Source of the DNA: Bacteroides sp. | GTDB taxonomy: Bacteria > Bacteroidota > Bacteroidia > Bacteroidales > Muribaculaceae | Length of the DNA: 36,943 bases | Assembly: GCA_014801875.1 (NCBI GenBank) | Contig: JAAVDJ010000044.1 | Location: 1 to 36,943, forward strand | Direction: 5' to 3' | Part shown: in pieces, positions 16,663 through 25,836 of the stretch | Numbering within the stretch: position 1 is the first letter of the stretch | How the letters are laid out: each line of letters opens with the position of its first letter | Notes under the pieces: model-generated | The model's input: the letters and a program-made list of their open reading frames with translations, nothing else | Database searches by the model: none | What the model was told of the DNA's origin: nothing | Made by a program: the position numbers and the translations under genes

Positions 16663-17901
16663 ATGATGGCTGATTTAAGACAGGTTAAGAATAGATTCGG
16701 AATAGTAGGCAATTCCCTTCCGCTTGACGCGGCGATAGAGAGGGCGGTGAAGGTGGCGCCCATCGACCTCTCCGTGCTCGTGTATGGTGAGTCGGGTTCG
16801 GGAAAGGAATTTTTCCCTCAGATAATTCATGCCTACGGCAATCGTAAACATAAGAAATATATAGCCGTGAACTGCGGGGCTATTCCCGAGGGCACCATCG
16901 ACAGCGAGCTTTTCGGACATGAGAAGGGGTCGTTTACGGGTGCGGTAGCCGCCCGCAAGGGGTATTTCGAGGAGGCTGACGGGGGGACGATTTTCCTTGA
17001 CGAAGTGGCGGAGCTTCCCCTGACCACTCAGGCGCGACTCCTGCGTGTCTTGGAGACAGGGGAGTTTCTGAAGGTCGGCTCATCTCAGGTGCAGAAGACG
17101 GACATAAGGGTAGTTGCCGCAACCAACGTTGACCTTCTGGAGGCGGTGAAGGAGGGTAAATTCCGTGAAGACCTCTATTATCGACTTTCGACGGTGGTCA
17201 TCGAAGTTCCTCCGTTGCGCGATCGTGGCGATGATATTCTTCTGTTGGCAAGAAAATTCGCGTCTGATTTCTCCGAACGTTACATGACTCCCCCAATCTC
17301 AATCTCGGAAGACACGCGGCGTGCCCTTCTGATTTATCCATGGCCGGGAAATGTGCGCCAGTTAAAGAACATTATTGATCAGCTGGCTCTTTTCAATGCC
17401 GGGGAGGAGGTGTCGCGTCATGATTTGTTTGAGATTCTTCCTCTTATTTCTTCCGGGGAGAGGGGTCAGCAGAAGGAGGAGACATCCACTTTCCTTGCTC
17501 CCGTAGCGTCTCGCGAAGGTAAGGAAGTGTTGAATCCCGCCGGGAATGCCTCTGCTAATCCCTGGCCATATATCGCCACTCTTCTTAAGGAGGTGGAGAC
17601 ATTGAAGCAGCGGGTTTCTTCTCTTGAACAGGGGAGCCGTCCTACTAATCCTTTGCGCGAGACACATCCCCTCTTTCTTGACTATGAGGAAGATGACGAC
17701 CAACCCTATGATTCCGCTTCCCATGAGGGCGATGAAGAAAAAGTGCCCGGCACTCTATCCTCTCTTGAGGTTGCCGAGCGCCAGGCGATAACTCGTGTTT
17801 TAAAAGAAAAAAATTTCGACAAGAAGCTCACAGCGGCAGCCCTGGGAATATCCACACGTACTCTCTACCGAAAAATCCATGACCTTCACATCAAGACCTG
17901 A
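16663..17901 (+). CDS. Sigma-54-dependent transcriptional activator without sensor domain
   Basis: A 412-residue bacterial enhancer-binding protein. It begins directly with the AAA+ domain: Walker A GESGSGKE (42-49), the sigma-54 contact loop GSFTGA (89-94) and Walker B TIFLDEV (109-115), then a conserved YPWPGNVRQLKN. A charged linker (about 260-365) leads to a Fis-type helix-turn-helix (about 375-408, AAALGISTRTLYRKI). There is no receiver or GAF domain, so activity must be set by expression, a partner protein or the AAA+ domain itself. ATG at 16663 or 16666 may be used. It is translated one base after the acyltransferase, hinting at control of envelope lipid genes (inference). Confidence 0.92.
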   Translation: MMADLRQVKNRFGIVGNSLPLDAAIERAVKVAPIDLSVLVYGESGSGKEFFPQIIHAYGNRKHKKYIAVNCGAIPEGTIDSELFGHEKGSFTGAVAARKGYFEEADGGTIFLDEVAELPLTTQARLLRVLETGEFLKVGSSQVQKTDIRVVAATNVDLLEAVKEGKFREDLYYRLSTVVIEVPPLRDRGDDILLLARKFASDFSERYMTPPISISEDTRRALLIYPWPGNVRQLKNIIDQLALFNAGEEVSRHDLFEILPLISSGERGQQKEETSTFLAPVASREGKEVLNPAGNASANPWPYIATLLKEVETLKQRVSSLEQGSRPTNPLRETHPLFLDYEEDDDQPYDSASHEGDEEKVPGTLSSLEVAERQAITRVLKEKNFDKKLTAAALGISTRTLYRKIHDLHIKT

Positions 17902-17936
17902 AGTCTGATGGCTGAGGATAGACAGGGGTCTGAGGG

Positions 17937-18935
17937 TTATGAGAACTTGAAGCGGATTATCTGATGGTAGGGATGGGCGGGGTCAACTCGTTGTGAGGGA
18001 AACTGCGGATGGTTAGGTGCGTCGGGATACCCCTGCATCTCGATAGCAACCCCGTCGTAATCTTCATATGATTTCCCTGATTTGTTGGCAGGTGAGCCTG
18101 CCAGCCAGTTCCCGGTGTAGAGCTGCAAGGCCGGCTGGGTGCTGTCTATCGACATTTTGCGTCCTGATTTCTCACTGCGCAACACTGCGACATTCTCAAT
18201 CATCTCACCCGCTTCCCAACCGTCGACCGGATAACAGTTGTCATAACCTTTGCCGAAATTCAATGCCGGGAAATCTGCTTTTATATCCTTCCCTATCTTT
18301 TTCTCTGTTGTGAAATCCATCGGAGTCCCGGCTACGGGGGCAATTTCCCCTGTCGGGCACAGGTCAGGGTCTGTCAGAAGATAACCGGATGCCTTGAGGG
18401 TCAGAAGGTGGTCAAGTGCGTTTCCTGCATCTGCTCCGTCAAGATTCACGTAAAGATGGTTCGTCAGGTTCACCACTGAAGGAGCGTCGCTTTCAGCTCT
18501 CATGTCAAGGGTGAGCACATTGTCATCGCTCCATCTGTATTCAGCTGTCACCTTCATATTGCCGGGATAATTCTCTTCGCCGTCTGATGAACGATAGGTG
18601 AAGCGTACACCTCCCGGAAACTCTTCCGTATCCCACACTCGGTTCTGGAAACCTGTCGGACCACCATGAAGATGATGCGGACCGCAGTTCACGGCCAGCT
18701 GATAATCTTTTCCATCGACATTCAGTTTCCCTTTCCCTATGCGATTTGCGTAACGGCCCGGAATTTTCCCCAGACAAGGGCCGTCGTTGAGATAATCTTC
18801 CGGATTGGCGTAGGCAAGAGCCACGTTTTCTATTTTACCATCTTTGTCAGGCACCTCTATGGCGAGGATGCCTGCTCCTAAAGGGGAAAGCGTCACAGAC
18901 GCTCCTGATGAATTTGTCAGTTTTACTAATTCCAT
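17937..18935 (-). CDS. galM: Aldose 1-epimerase (galactose mutarotase)
   Basis: Interconverts alpha and beta anomers of galactose and other hexoses. The 332-residue protein shows the GalM fold motifs: PGRYANRIGKGKL (59-71), HHLHGGPTGFQNRVW, the catalytic-histidine region VNLTNHLYVNLDG, and near the C-terminus AIEMQGYPDAPNHPQFP. The catalytic base glutamate is presumably in VAIEMQ. No signal peptide is seen, so the protein should be cytosolic. It is the last gene of the lrp-yfhO-xerD run, 72 bases after xerD, and is convergent with the sigma-54 activator. Confidence 0.93.
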   Translation of the reverse strand: MELVKLTNSSGASVTLSPLGAGILAIEVPDKDGKIENVALAYANPEDYLNDGPCLGKIPGRYANRIGKGKLNVDGKDYQLAVNCGPHHLHGGPTGFQNRVWDTEEFPGGVRFTYRSSDGEENYPGNMKVTAEYRWSDDNVLTLDMRAESDAPSVVNLTNHLYVNLDGADAGNALDHLLTLKASGYLLTDPDLCPTGEIAPVAGTPMDFTTEKKIGKDIKADFPALNFGKGYDNCYPVDGWEAGEMIENVAVLRSEKSGRKMSIDSTQPALQLYTGNWLAGSPANKSGKSYEDYDGVAIEMQGYPDAPNHPQFPSQRVDPAHPYHQIIRFKFS

Positions 18936-19007
18936 AATTGAGGTTTTAGGTAGGAGGTTTTTAGGTTGGGGCGAGGGATTCCGGGTGTAAGGTCAATCCT
19001 TCAACCC

Positions 19008-19901
19008 CTATTTCCCTCTATAATGCGGATGATGTGTGAGAAGTTCACGCCGCAGTCTGGAGCGGTCGAGATGCAGATATAGCTCTGTTGTGGCTATCGA
19101 CTCATGCCCGAGCATCTCCTGGATGGCGCGTAGGTTGGCGCCCCCCTCGAGCAGATGTGTGGCGAAGGAATGCCGCAGAGTGTGGGGTGATACTTTTTTC
19201 CGGATACCGGCCATGCGTGCGAGGTCGCGGATGATGTAGAAGACCATCACGCGTGTCAGTGGCGCTCCTCTCCGGTTGAGGAAAATCACATCCTGTCCTG
19301 CCGGCTTTATGTTGAGTCGGTTTCGCTGTGGAAGCCATTTTTCTATCAGTTCTACCGAGGTTGGTGAAAGAGGCACCATCCGTTGCTTCGACCCTTTCCC
19401 CTCTACAATCAACAGCCCGTCTGATAGCGACATCCGCGAGATGCGTGCATCCACAAGTTCCGACACCCGCAACCCTGAGCCGTAGAGCGTCTCTATTATC
19501 GCTTCATTACGCAGAGCCTCCTCTTTTTCCTGAGGTATGGCGGCTATCATCGCGTCAATTTCCTCCACACTGAGCACATCCGGAAGTTCGCGGGGGAGTG
19601 TGGGGGATTCGAGGAGTTCGGCAGGATCTTTTTCAATCTCTTTCTCCAGGATAAGAAATCTGAAGAAAGCTCTCATTCCGGCAATCATGCGGGCTTGCGA
19701 GCGGGGTGATATGTCGAGATCGCGCAGGGTGGCGAGGAGCTGATGAAGGTCGGTCTCGGTGACATCCCGAATTTCTATCCCTTTATCGTCGAGAAAATCG
19801 ATAAGGTGACGCACATCGACGGAATACCCCTCCACAGTGTTCGGGGAAAGGGAGCGTTCAAGCAGCAGATGGGCGGTGAATGACTCAAGAAGATCTTTCA
19901 T
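19008..19901 (-). CDS. xerD: Site-specific tyrosine recombinase XerD
   Basis: A 297-residue chromosome-dimer-resolving recombinase acting at dif with XerC. The N-terminal SAM-like core-binding domain spans about 1-95. The catalytic domain has R145 (GSGLRVSEL), K169/K172 (GKGSKQR), H240 and R243 (SPHTLRHSFATHLLEGG), H266 (LGHESI) and the nucleophile Y275 (TTELYLHL). The length and lack of an arm-binding domain mark it as a housekeeping Xer protein, unlike the integrase-type recombinase at 35139. It is 12 bases downstream of a methyltransferase-like gene. XerC versus XerD is a family-level guess. Confidence 0.9.
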   Translation of the reverse strand: MKDLLESFTAHLLLERSLSPNTVEGYSVDVRHLIDFLDDKGIEIRDVTETDLHQLLATLRDLDISPRSQARMIAGMRAFFRFLILEKEIEKDPAELLESPTLPRELPDVLSVEEIDAMIAAIPQEKEEALRNEAIIETLYGSGLRVSELVDARISRMSLSDGLLIVEGKGSKQRMVPLSPTSVELIEKWLPQRNRLNIKPAGQDVIFLNRRGAPLTRVMVFYIIRDLARMAGIRKKVSPHTLRHSFATHLLEGGANLRAIQEMLGHESIATTELYLHLDRSRLRRELLTHHPHYRGK

Positions 19902-19913
19902 TAGTGTGAATTC

Positions 19914-20480
19914 TCAGAATGCCATGCTGTAGCGGGCATGGGCGGTGTGGGGCCGGGGGAGCAGCAGGGCGGTTCGTTTGCCGTAGAGCATGACTCCGTC
20001 GAAATCCTGAGAGAGAATCCCCTTCAGCAGATTGGCGGAGAACGGGGAGGGGGAGGTGAGCATCACTGCCGCCCCTCCCGCTATGGCATCCTTCATAAGA
20101 TTGAAGCTTTTCTCGTTGAAAGGAGTCAGCAACACGAGGTCGTCGGCGGAAGGATAGCAATTCCCCATGTCGGGCACGACCATTCCCCCGGATACTTCAG
20201 CTGCCACACGGAAGGCAGGATGAGCCTCGGGTGATAAGAATATTCTTTTTGCCCCTAATGCCACGGAGAGACGAAGAAGAAGACGTGCATCTTTCCGGAT
20301 TTTTCCGAAACTGAAGTCTTTCGCCGGGGTCGTTTCGAGTATTGTGTCGATAGGTGCATACCCATAGTAAGCGTAACGGCGGCCGGGGGTGATGGCCGTC
20401 GTTACGATATGATAGGCGAAGGGGGAGTGCACTCCGAATCCTTTTGAATGTCGCCAGCGTAGATATGAGTCGAAAATCAT
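19914..20480 (-). CDS. Short methyltransferase-like hypothetical protein
   Basis: An 188-residue protein starting with YLRWRHSKGFGVHSPFAY, the opening pattern of a Bacteroidota class I SAM-dependent methyltransferase-like family. The segment FGKIRKDARLLLRLSVALGAKRIFLSPE sits where motif I should be, but the usual glycine-rich ExGxGxG loop is not visible, and the family is normally longer. It may be a degenerate or non-catalytic member. It overlaps yfhO by 4 bases (ATGA type) and xerD starts 12 bases after it, so it is translated as part of the operon. Confidence 0.6.
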   Translation of the reverse strand: MIFDSYLRWRHSKGFGVHSPFAYHIVTTAITPGRRYAYYGYAPIDTILETTPAKDFSFGKIRKDARLLLRLSVALGAKRIFLSPEAHPAFRVAAEVSGGMVVPDMGNCYPSADDLVLLTPFNEKSFNLMKDAIAGGAAVMLTSPSPFSANLLKGILSQDFDGVMLYGKRTALLLPRPHTAHARYSMAF

Positions 20481-22918
20481 TCCTTTCTTCTTATTCTCAT
20501 AATGCTGAAAACCAATGCGCCCAGCACGAGCACGCCGATGATCGACACTGAGGCGATGGAGATGCCGTTGGTCACTTTCAGAGATTCCGGATCAAAGCGG
20601 AACTCTATCTCATGGTTTCCGGCCGGTATTCTCAAGGCCCGCAGCACATAGTCCACTCTTCCGATTTCAGCTTCCTTGCCGTCGATGGTGGCTGTCCAGC
20701 CCCACGGGAAGAATATCTCGCTGAACACCGCTACATTCCCCTTTTCTGTCCGCGCCTTGTAGTTGAGGCGGTTCGGTGCGTAGTGGGTCAGATAGATGGT
20801 GTCGGTGGGGGAGGGGGTGAGAGCCTGACCGAGTACTTTCTCGAATTTCTTGTCAGAGACGGCTATGACTTTCGGCATGATTGAATCGAGTGCCTGCATC
20901 TCTTCTGTCGGGGTCGCCACATAGTCGATATGCTCCACGAACCATGCATTGCCGCAGGCATCCGGATTCAACTCATATTGGTCGCCGTCCATGAAATACT
21001 TGGCATTAAGCATATCCAGGACCGCCGGATTCCCCTTTGAAATCTGATATGTCAGGAGGTCATTGTAGCGGGTGAGTTTTGCCGCATGATACCCTCCGAT
21101 GGTCTTGTGGAAATATGATGAACGGGCATCTGAAAGCCCTGAGATATCCATCACCCTGTAGTGGCTCTTGTCGCGGAGTATGGAGTCGTCTGCGGCTGTT
21201 TTGTGGAAGGCGGTCTCATTGGCCACCGGAGTGGTGAAGCTGTCGGAGTTGACGTAGCGTTTGTTGAGGGGGAAGAGGTCGATGAGGCAGACAGCTGTCA
21301 GGGCGCAGACGAAGAGGGGTTTGCTCGTGAATGCTCCTTTGAGCCAGAGCCAGCAGACTCCGAATCCTAACAGAATGAATATCAGGGAGCGCAGCGAGTC
21401 GGCTGAGACAAGGCTCAGTCGCGTGGCACTCACGGCTCCGAAGATGTTGGCATATTGAGGATCGTTAAGCACTCCTGCGGAGGAGAGTTGCTCAATCTCG
21501 GAGGCTGAGAAGGGCTGCCCGAAGACGGAGGGAGAGACCCATCCGAGGAAGCAGACTGCGATTCCGCAACCGAAGACTGTGAAGATGGTCCATTTGTATT
21601 TTGCCAGGAAATCGGGAGTCTCCACCATCTTGCGCAGACACATCGCTGCAAGCAATGGCACCGTGAATTCCACAATCACCAGAATCGAAGCCACGGCGCG
21701 GAATTTATTGTAGCCGGGGAAATTGTCGATGAAGAAATTGGTGAAGGGTGCGAAATTATGTCCCCAGGAGAGGAGTATGGCCAACACCGACACACCGAAA
21801 AGCGCCCATTTCACCGCTCCGTCTACTACGAACAGAGCCAGGATTGCGAGCATGAGGATGAACGCCCCGACATAGACGGGACCGTTGGTCATGGGTTGGT
21901 CGCCGAAATATTGGGGAAACTGCCCCATGAAATATTGTTCCTGCTGCGAGAGGGATATTTCATTAGCTTTATCGGTCTGGGCCACGCTCAGCAGCTGTGT
22001 CTGCCCGTTGACAGGCACTATTGTCGCGCCTCCCTTTACATTGGGAATGAGGAGGGAGAAGGTCTCGTCAAGACCATAGCTCCACGCGGTGATTGCGTCG
22101 CGGTCCATTCCCGCTGCATCCTGCCCGGGACGGGTGATTTCGGTAGCCTTTCCTCTTACTGTCTCCTTGGCGTATTCATATGAGTTGTAGAGGGATGCGG
22201 AGTTTGCGCCCACAGCGAGGGCACCCGCCACACAGCAACACCCTGTTGCGATGAGCCAGCGTTTCATGCTGTGGCGTTTCAGGGCGTTCCAGAGCCAGGC
22301 CAGCATCAAGGCGAGGATGACGAATAGGAAATAATAAGACATCTGAGGATGATTGCTCTGCAGCTGGAGGGCGCCGAAAAGCGCCGCAAGTGCCGCTCCC
22401 GGGAGATATTTTCCTCTATAGCACAGCATTATGCCTCCAATGGTCGGGGGTATGTAGGCTAAGGTAGCGAATTTCCAGATGTGGCCCGCTCCGATGATGA
22501 TTATGAAATAGGATGAGAAGCCCCACCCTACGGCTGCAAAGAGGGCGTTATACCATTTCAATCCGAAACATAGCCCCATGATGAAGAACCCGAGCATCAT
22601 GGCGAAGAGGAGGTTGGCGGGCGCCGGAAGCCATAGGGAGAAGGCACGCCCGACGAATCCCAAGGCCTCGTTGGCAGGATAGGAGGGGGCTATCTGGAAG
22701 TTGGGCATCCCTCCGAAGAGGGCATCTGTCCAGCGGGTCGTCTCGCCGGTTGCTTCGTGGAAGGCTTTCCCTTCCTGTCCGTTGGCGATTCCCTGCATCG
22801 TGTCATGCTGTTGCAATACGTTTCCCTCGACATCATCGGGGAAGAAAAACAACAAGGCCACTACTGCGAGAAGCAGAGCAGCCAGGATGGAGTATATATA
22901 TGTCTTTTTCATTTTCAA
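20477..22918 (-). CDS. YfhO family integral membrane protein
   Basis: An 813-residue polytopic membrane protein of the YfhO family (GT-C-like fold, used in Gram-positives to glycosylate lipoteichoic acid; the Bacteroidota role is unknown). An N-terminal helix (about 5-27) is followed by an extracytosolic loop with WTDALFGGMPNFQ, then roughly a dozen helices to residue 540, and a periplasmic C-terminal domain (about 545-780) ending in a last helix. An EIFFPWGWTATIDGKE segment near 730 is typical of the C-terminal domain. It overlaps both neighbours by 4 bases, so translation is coupled with lrp and the methyltransferase-like gene. Confidence 0.9.
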   Translation of the reverse strand: MKMKKTYIYSILAALLLAVVALLFFFPDDVEGNVLQQHDTMQGIANGQEGKAFHEATGETTRWTDALFGGMPNFQIAPSYPANEALGFVGRAFSLWLPAPANLLFAMMLGFFIMGLCFGLKWYNALFAAVGWGFSSYFIIIIGAGHIWKFATLAYIPPTIGGIMLCYRGKYLPGAALAALFGALQLQSNHPQMSYYFLFVILALMLAWLWNALKRHSMKRWLIATGCCCVAGALAVGANSASLYNSYEYAKETVRGKATEITRPGQDAAGMDRDAITAWSYGLDETFSLLIPNVKGGATIVPVNGQTQLLSVAQTDKANEISLSQQEQYFMGQFPQYFGDQPMTNGPVYVGAFILMLAILALFVVDGAVKWALFGVSVLAILLSWGHNFAPFTNFFIDNFPGYNKFRAVASILVIVEFTVPLLAAMCLRKMVETPDFLAKYKWTIFTVFGCGIAVCFLGWVSPSVFGQPFSASEIEQLSSAGVLNDPQYANIFGAVSATRLSLVSADSLRSLIFILLGFGVCWLWLKGAFTSKPLFVCALTAVCLIDLFPLNKRYVNSDSFTTPVANETAFHKTAADDSILRDKSHYRVMDISGLSDARSSYFHKTIGGYHAAKLTRYNDLLTYQISKGNPAVLDMLNAKYFMDGDQYELNPDACGNAWFVEHIDYVATPTEEMQALDSIMPKVIAVSDKKFEKVLGQALTPSPTDTIYLTHYAPNRLNYKARTEKGNVAVFSEIFFPWGWTATIDGKEAEIGRVDYVLRALRIPAGNHEIEFRFDPESLKVTNGISIASVSIIGVLVLGALVFSIMRIRRKE

Positions 22919-23382
22919 TTATCCTCGACAGGGATGTTGATCTGTCGGTTCATGCTCTGCTCCAGAGATATGAGCGTCTCTGTCTCGGTGACGCCGTGGA
23001 TATGCTGGATTTTGTCGTTGAGAAGCTCCATAAGGTGCTGATTGTCCTGGGCATACACCTTTATCAGCATGGAGTAAGGACCGGTCGTGAAATGACATTC
23101 CACCACTTCGGGGATATTCTCAAGTTCTCTCACTACATCGCGATACATAGAACCTTTTTCGAGCGACACACCGACATACGTGCAGGTGTTATATCCTAAA
23201 GTTTTGGGATTCACGGTATAGCCCGAGCCGGTGATGACTTTCATTTCAATAAGGCGCTGAATCCGCTGGTGGATGGCGGCGCGAGACACACCACATTCCA
23301 AGGCCACGTCTTTTGAAGCGATACGGGCATTTTTCATGATGATATTGAGAATCTTTTTGTCTAAGTTGTCGATACGGTCCAT
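22915..23382 (-). CDS. Lrp/AsnC family transcriptional regulator
   Basis: A 155-residue feast/famine regulator. The N-terminal winged helix-turn-helix covers about 5-60 (LDKKILNIIMKNARIASKDV, then ECGVSRAAIHQRIQRL), followed by a RAM ligand-binding domain (about 70-145, GVSLEKGSMYRDVVREL and ECHFTTGPYSML). It probably binds an amino acid and may repress its own promoter, as many family members do. It is the first gene of the run to galM, with a consensus promoter 24 bases upstream of its ATG. Confidence 0.93.
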   Translation of the reverse strand: MDRIDNLDKKILNIIMKNARIASKDVALECGVSRAAIHQRIQRLIEMKVITGSGYTVNPKTLGYNTCTYVGVSLEKGSMYRDVVRELENIPEVVECHFTTGPYSMLIKVYAQDNQHLMELLNDKIQHIHGVTETETLISLEQSMNRQINIPVEDN

Positions 23383-23405
23383 GGTTAAAGATTGAAGTTT
23401 GTGTG

Positions 23406-23437
23406 CAAATTTATCAAATAAATCTGAATTTCACAAA
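23406..23437 (-). promoter_or_regulatory. Promoter for lrp operon (TTTG-N20-TAAATTTG)
   Basis: On the minus strand TTTG (23434-23437) and TAAATTTG (23406-23413) are spaced by 20 bases. The lrp ATG follows 23 bases after the -7 box. This is a full consensus Bacteroidota promoter. Confidence 0.8.
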
Positions 23438-23516
23438 AAAAAATAGAAAATTAGAGGGTTAGAATAGTAGAATGTCAGAAAAGCACGAATTTGTCGGGGG
23501 GATGGTCGGAGGAAGG

Positions 23517-24743
23517 CTAATTTTCTAACTTTCTGACGGCAAAGGTCCCGGCAATCAGGGCGGTGAAGAGACCCGTCGCAACCACGGGCACAGCCGCAAT
23601 CGCCACATCCCACCATTTCACCACAACAGGATAGGCCGTGACCACCATTCGCTCCGGATCTCCAGCAAGACGTATCAGTCCGAAGTGTTCCTGCAGAAGG
23701 CAGAGCACGAGTCCTAACACTATTCCCGCCGCACCCCCTTCAAGGGTGACGAAGATTGATTCCCAACGGAATATTGCCGCTATACTCCCTTTGCGCATCC
23801 CGACAGCCCGGAGGGTGCCGAGCGAGGATTGCTTGTCAAGCACTATCATGCAGAGGGTAGATATGATATTGAACGAGGCTATCACCAGAATGAAGATGAG
23901 AAGAAGGAAAGTCACCCATTTCTCAATGGAAATCATTCTGAAATTCATCTCCTGCTGCCGCAGCCTGTCTTTCACAACCGCTCCTTCTCCAAGCTTCTCG
24001 GCGAGTGCCTTTACTGTTTTGTCCGTGTCTGCCCCCTCCTTGAGCTTTATCTCAAGGGAAGTGGCCTCGTTATCATATTGGAACAAATCTCGAGCTACAC
24101 CGATGTCGCATATTACGGTCTTCTCATCATAGTCGCTCTGCATGGCCTGAAAAATCCCGCCGATTCTGACGGAGTCGGTCAGAAACGAAGCCATGGGGTT
24201 GGCGAGGTTCACCCTCCCTTCCCTCTTGGGGGCGAAGATCATGAGGGGTTCGTCTGTCTCTCCGATGCCGAGCTGTGAGGCGGTGCCGATACTGACGATA
24301 GCCTTCGTCAACTCGTCGTCGGCTATGGGTTGTCCCCCTCCTGTGATAAGCAGGGAATCGAGCGATGTGATGCGTGAATAGACGGGAAGGTCCACCCCGT
24401 GGAGAGTCACGGGCATCTCCCGGGAATTGAAGATGGCGAGGGCGTTCTCCCTCACTGAAGGCATCACTGTCTCAACACCGTCGATTTTCGCGGCAATCGA
24501 GGCGATGGAGTCGCCGTCGGAAAAGACTTTTCCCTCGGCCGGCACCACCAGCACGTCAGGTGCGAGCGTATCAAGGCGGTCGGCAAGCAACGTGCGGAAG
24601 CCGTTGAATACCGACAGGACACAGACAATGGCGGCAGTGGCCACTGCCACTCCCACCACCGAGATTATTGAGATCGCGCTGACAGCGCTATGCGACTTCG
24701 GCGCCCTCAGGTAACGGAGGGCGATACGGGCCGGTATTGTCAT
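23517..24743 (-). CDS. LolE/FtsX-type ABC transporter permease
   Basis: A 408-residue inner-membrane permease of the MacB/LolCE type. The first helix is at about 21-46 (SIISVVGVAVATAAIVCVLSV), followed by a periplasmic MacB_PCD domain (about 50-245), then a FtsX domain with three helices (about 270-300, 318-350, 370-400). This architecture extracts lipoproteins from the inner membrane or exports small substrates with a partner ATPase, which is not encoded nearby. Its start overlaps rbfA by 4 bases (ATGA), an arrangement often seen in Bacteroidota. A terminator is not obvious at its 3' end. Confidence 0.9.
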   Translation of the reverse strand: MTIPARIALRYLRAPKSHSAVSAISIISVVGVAVATAAIVCVLSVFNGFRTLLADRLDTLAPDVLVVPAEGKVFSDGDSIASIAAKIDGVETVMPSVRENALAIFNSREMPVTLHGVDLPVYSRITSLDSLLITGGGQPIADDELTKAIVSIGTASQLGIGETDEPLMIFAPKREGRVNLANPMASFLTDSVRIGGIFQAMQSDYDEKTVICDIGVARDLFQYDNEATSLEIKLKEGADTDKTVKALAEKLGEGAVVKDRLRQQEMNFRMISIEKWVTFLLLIFILVIASFNIISTLCMIVLDKQSSLGTLRAVGMRKGSIAAIFRWESIFVTLEGGAAGIVLGLVLCLLQEHFGLIRLAGDPERMVVTAYPVVVKWWDVAIAAVPVVATGLFTALIAGTFAVRKLEN

Positions 24744-25111
24744 TCAATTTCTTTCTTCTCTTCTGAATGTTCCTTCGCAGGACCAAGGAGACGGTCGATG
24801 TTCTCCACATAATCAAGGGAGTCATCGAGATAGAACTGCAGGTCGGGGCATTTCCTGAGCTGCTGCTTGACGATATGCGCCAGTTCGTAGCGCACGGTCT
24901 TGGTCTGCTTCTTGATGTTTTCAAGTATTTCCTGACTCTTGTCGGAGGGGAAGATGCTCAGGTAGGCTTTGGCTATGCTGAGGTCGGGAGTGACGCGCAC
25001 GGCGCTGACCGACACGAGCACACCTCCCATCGCCGAGGTCTGGCGACGGAAAATCTCACTGAGTTCCTTCTGTATGAGTCTTGATATTTTGGCTTGACGT
25101 TTTCCTTCCAT
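24740..25111 (-). CDS. rbfA: Ribosome-binding factor A
   Basis: A 123-residue assembly factor that binds the 30S subunit and helps mature the 5' end of 16S rRNA. The KH-like fold is visible in RQAKISRLIQKELSEIFRR (5-23), VSAVRVTPDLSIAKAYLSIFP, IKKQTKTVRYELAHIVKQQLRKCPDLQFYLDDSLDY. The DDSLDY motif near residue 100 is a hallmark of the family. It overlaps the permease gene by 4 bases. The 92-base gap to the O-methyltransferase upstream shows no clear promoter. Confidence 0.95.
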   Translation of the reverse strand: MEGKRQAKISRLIQKELSEIFRRQTSAMGGVLVSVSAVRVTPDLSIAKAYLSIFPSDKSQEILENIKKQTKTVRYELAHIVKQQLRKCPDLQFYLDDSLDYVENIDRLLGPAKEHSEEKKEIE

Positions 25112-25203
25112 AATTGATTAAGATATTTTTATTAGATATGATTTCGCCTCTGTCCCCATACCCCGCGATTTCATATTTATAACGGCTCGGAGGGGCGGAT
25201 GGT

Positions 25204-25836
25204 TTATTTCCGCCGCAGTATCGTCAGTCCGTCGCGCAGGGGGATGATGACTGTCTCAAACTCTCCGTCAGCCGCCACTTCGTCGTTGAAGGTCATGATT
25301 CCCCTCGTCTGCGCGGAGTGGGGATTGCTTTCCGTGACGTGGCCGTCCCAAAGCGTATTGTCGGCTATTATGAAGCCTCCGGGCTTTACGAGGCGTCGGC
25401 AGATGGCGAAATAATCGGGATATTTGCGTTTGTCGGCGTCAATGAAGATGAGGTCGAAGGTTTCCTCTTCCCATTGCGCCATGACTTCCATCGCATCTCC
25501 GATATGGAGTGTGACCTTCTCTCCGTGGGGGGAGGTGGCGAGGTTCTCCCGGATGAAGTCTTCCAGCTCGTCAAACACCTCCACCGTGTCCAGACGTGCG
25601 TCGTCGTCGAGTGCCTCGGCTATGCAGAGGGCGGAATAGCCGGAGAAGGTTCCCAGTTCGAGTGCTCGCTTGGGCTTGACCATTGCCGTCAGCATTTTCA
25701 GAAGACGCCCCTGGAGATGTCCTGAGCACATCCGGCCGTTGACGAGGCGGAGATTTGTGCGCCTGTCTATTCTCGCCAGCCATTCCGGCTCTTGTGAGAT
25801 ATGGTCCCGTATGTATTGTTCAAGTTCAATTTCCAT
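25204..25836 (-). CDS. Class I SAM-dependent O-methyltransferase (catechol-type)
   Basis: A 210-residue caffeoyl-CoA/catechol O-methyltransferase family protein. Motif I LELGTFSGYSALCIAEAL (about 58-75) binds SAM. Metal ligands of the family are seen in IFIDADKRKYPDY (about 128-140) and IADNTLWDGHV (about 155-165). The physiological substrate is unknown; bacterial members methylate varied small hydroxylated compounds or tRNA. It overlaps aroQ by 11 bases and is likely cotranscribed with it. Confidence 0.92.
   Translation of the reverse strand: MEIELEQYIRDHISQEPEWLARIDRRTNLRLVNGRMCSGHLQGRLLKMLTAMVKPKRALELGTFSGYSALCIAEALDDDARLDTVEVFDELEDFIRENLATSPHGEKVTLHIGDAMEVMAQWEEETFDLIFIDADKRKYPDYFAICRRLVKPGGFIIADNTLWDGHVTESNPHSAQTRGIMTFNDEVAADGEFETVIIPLRDGLTILRRK

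Noticed and set aside
19008-19901. xerD as the recombinase of the repeat elements
   Set aside because: It has the compact housekeeping Xer form and sits in an operon far from the repeats; the arm-domain recombinase at 35139 is the better candidate.
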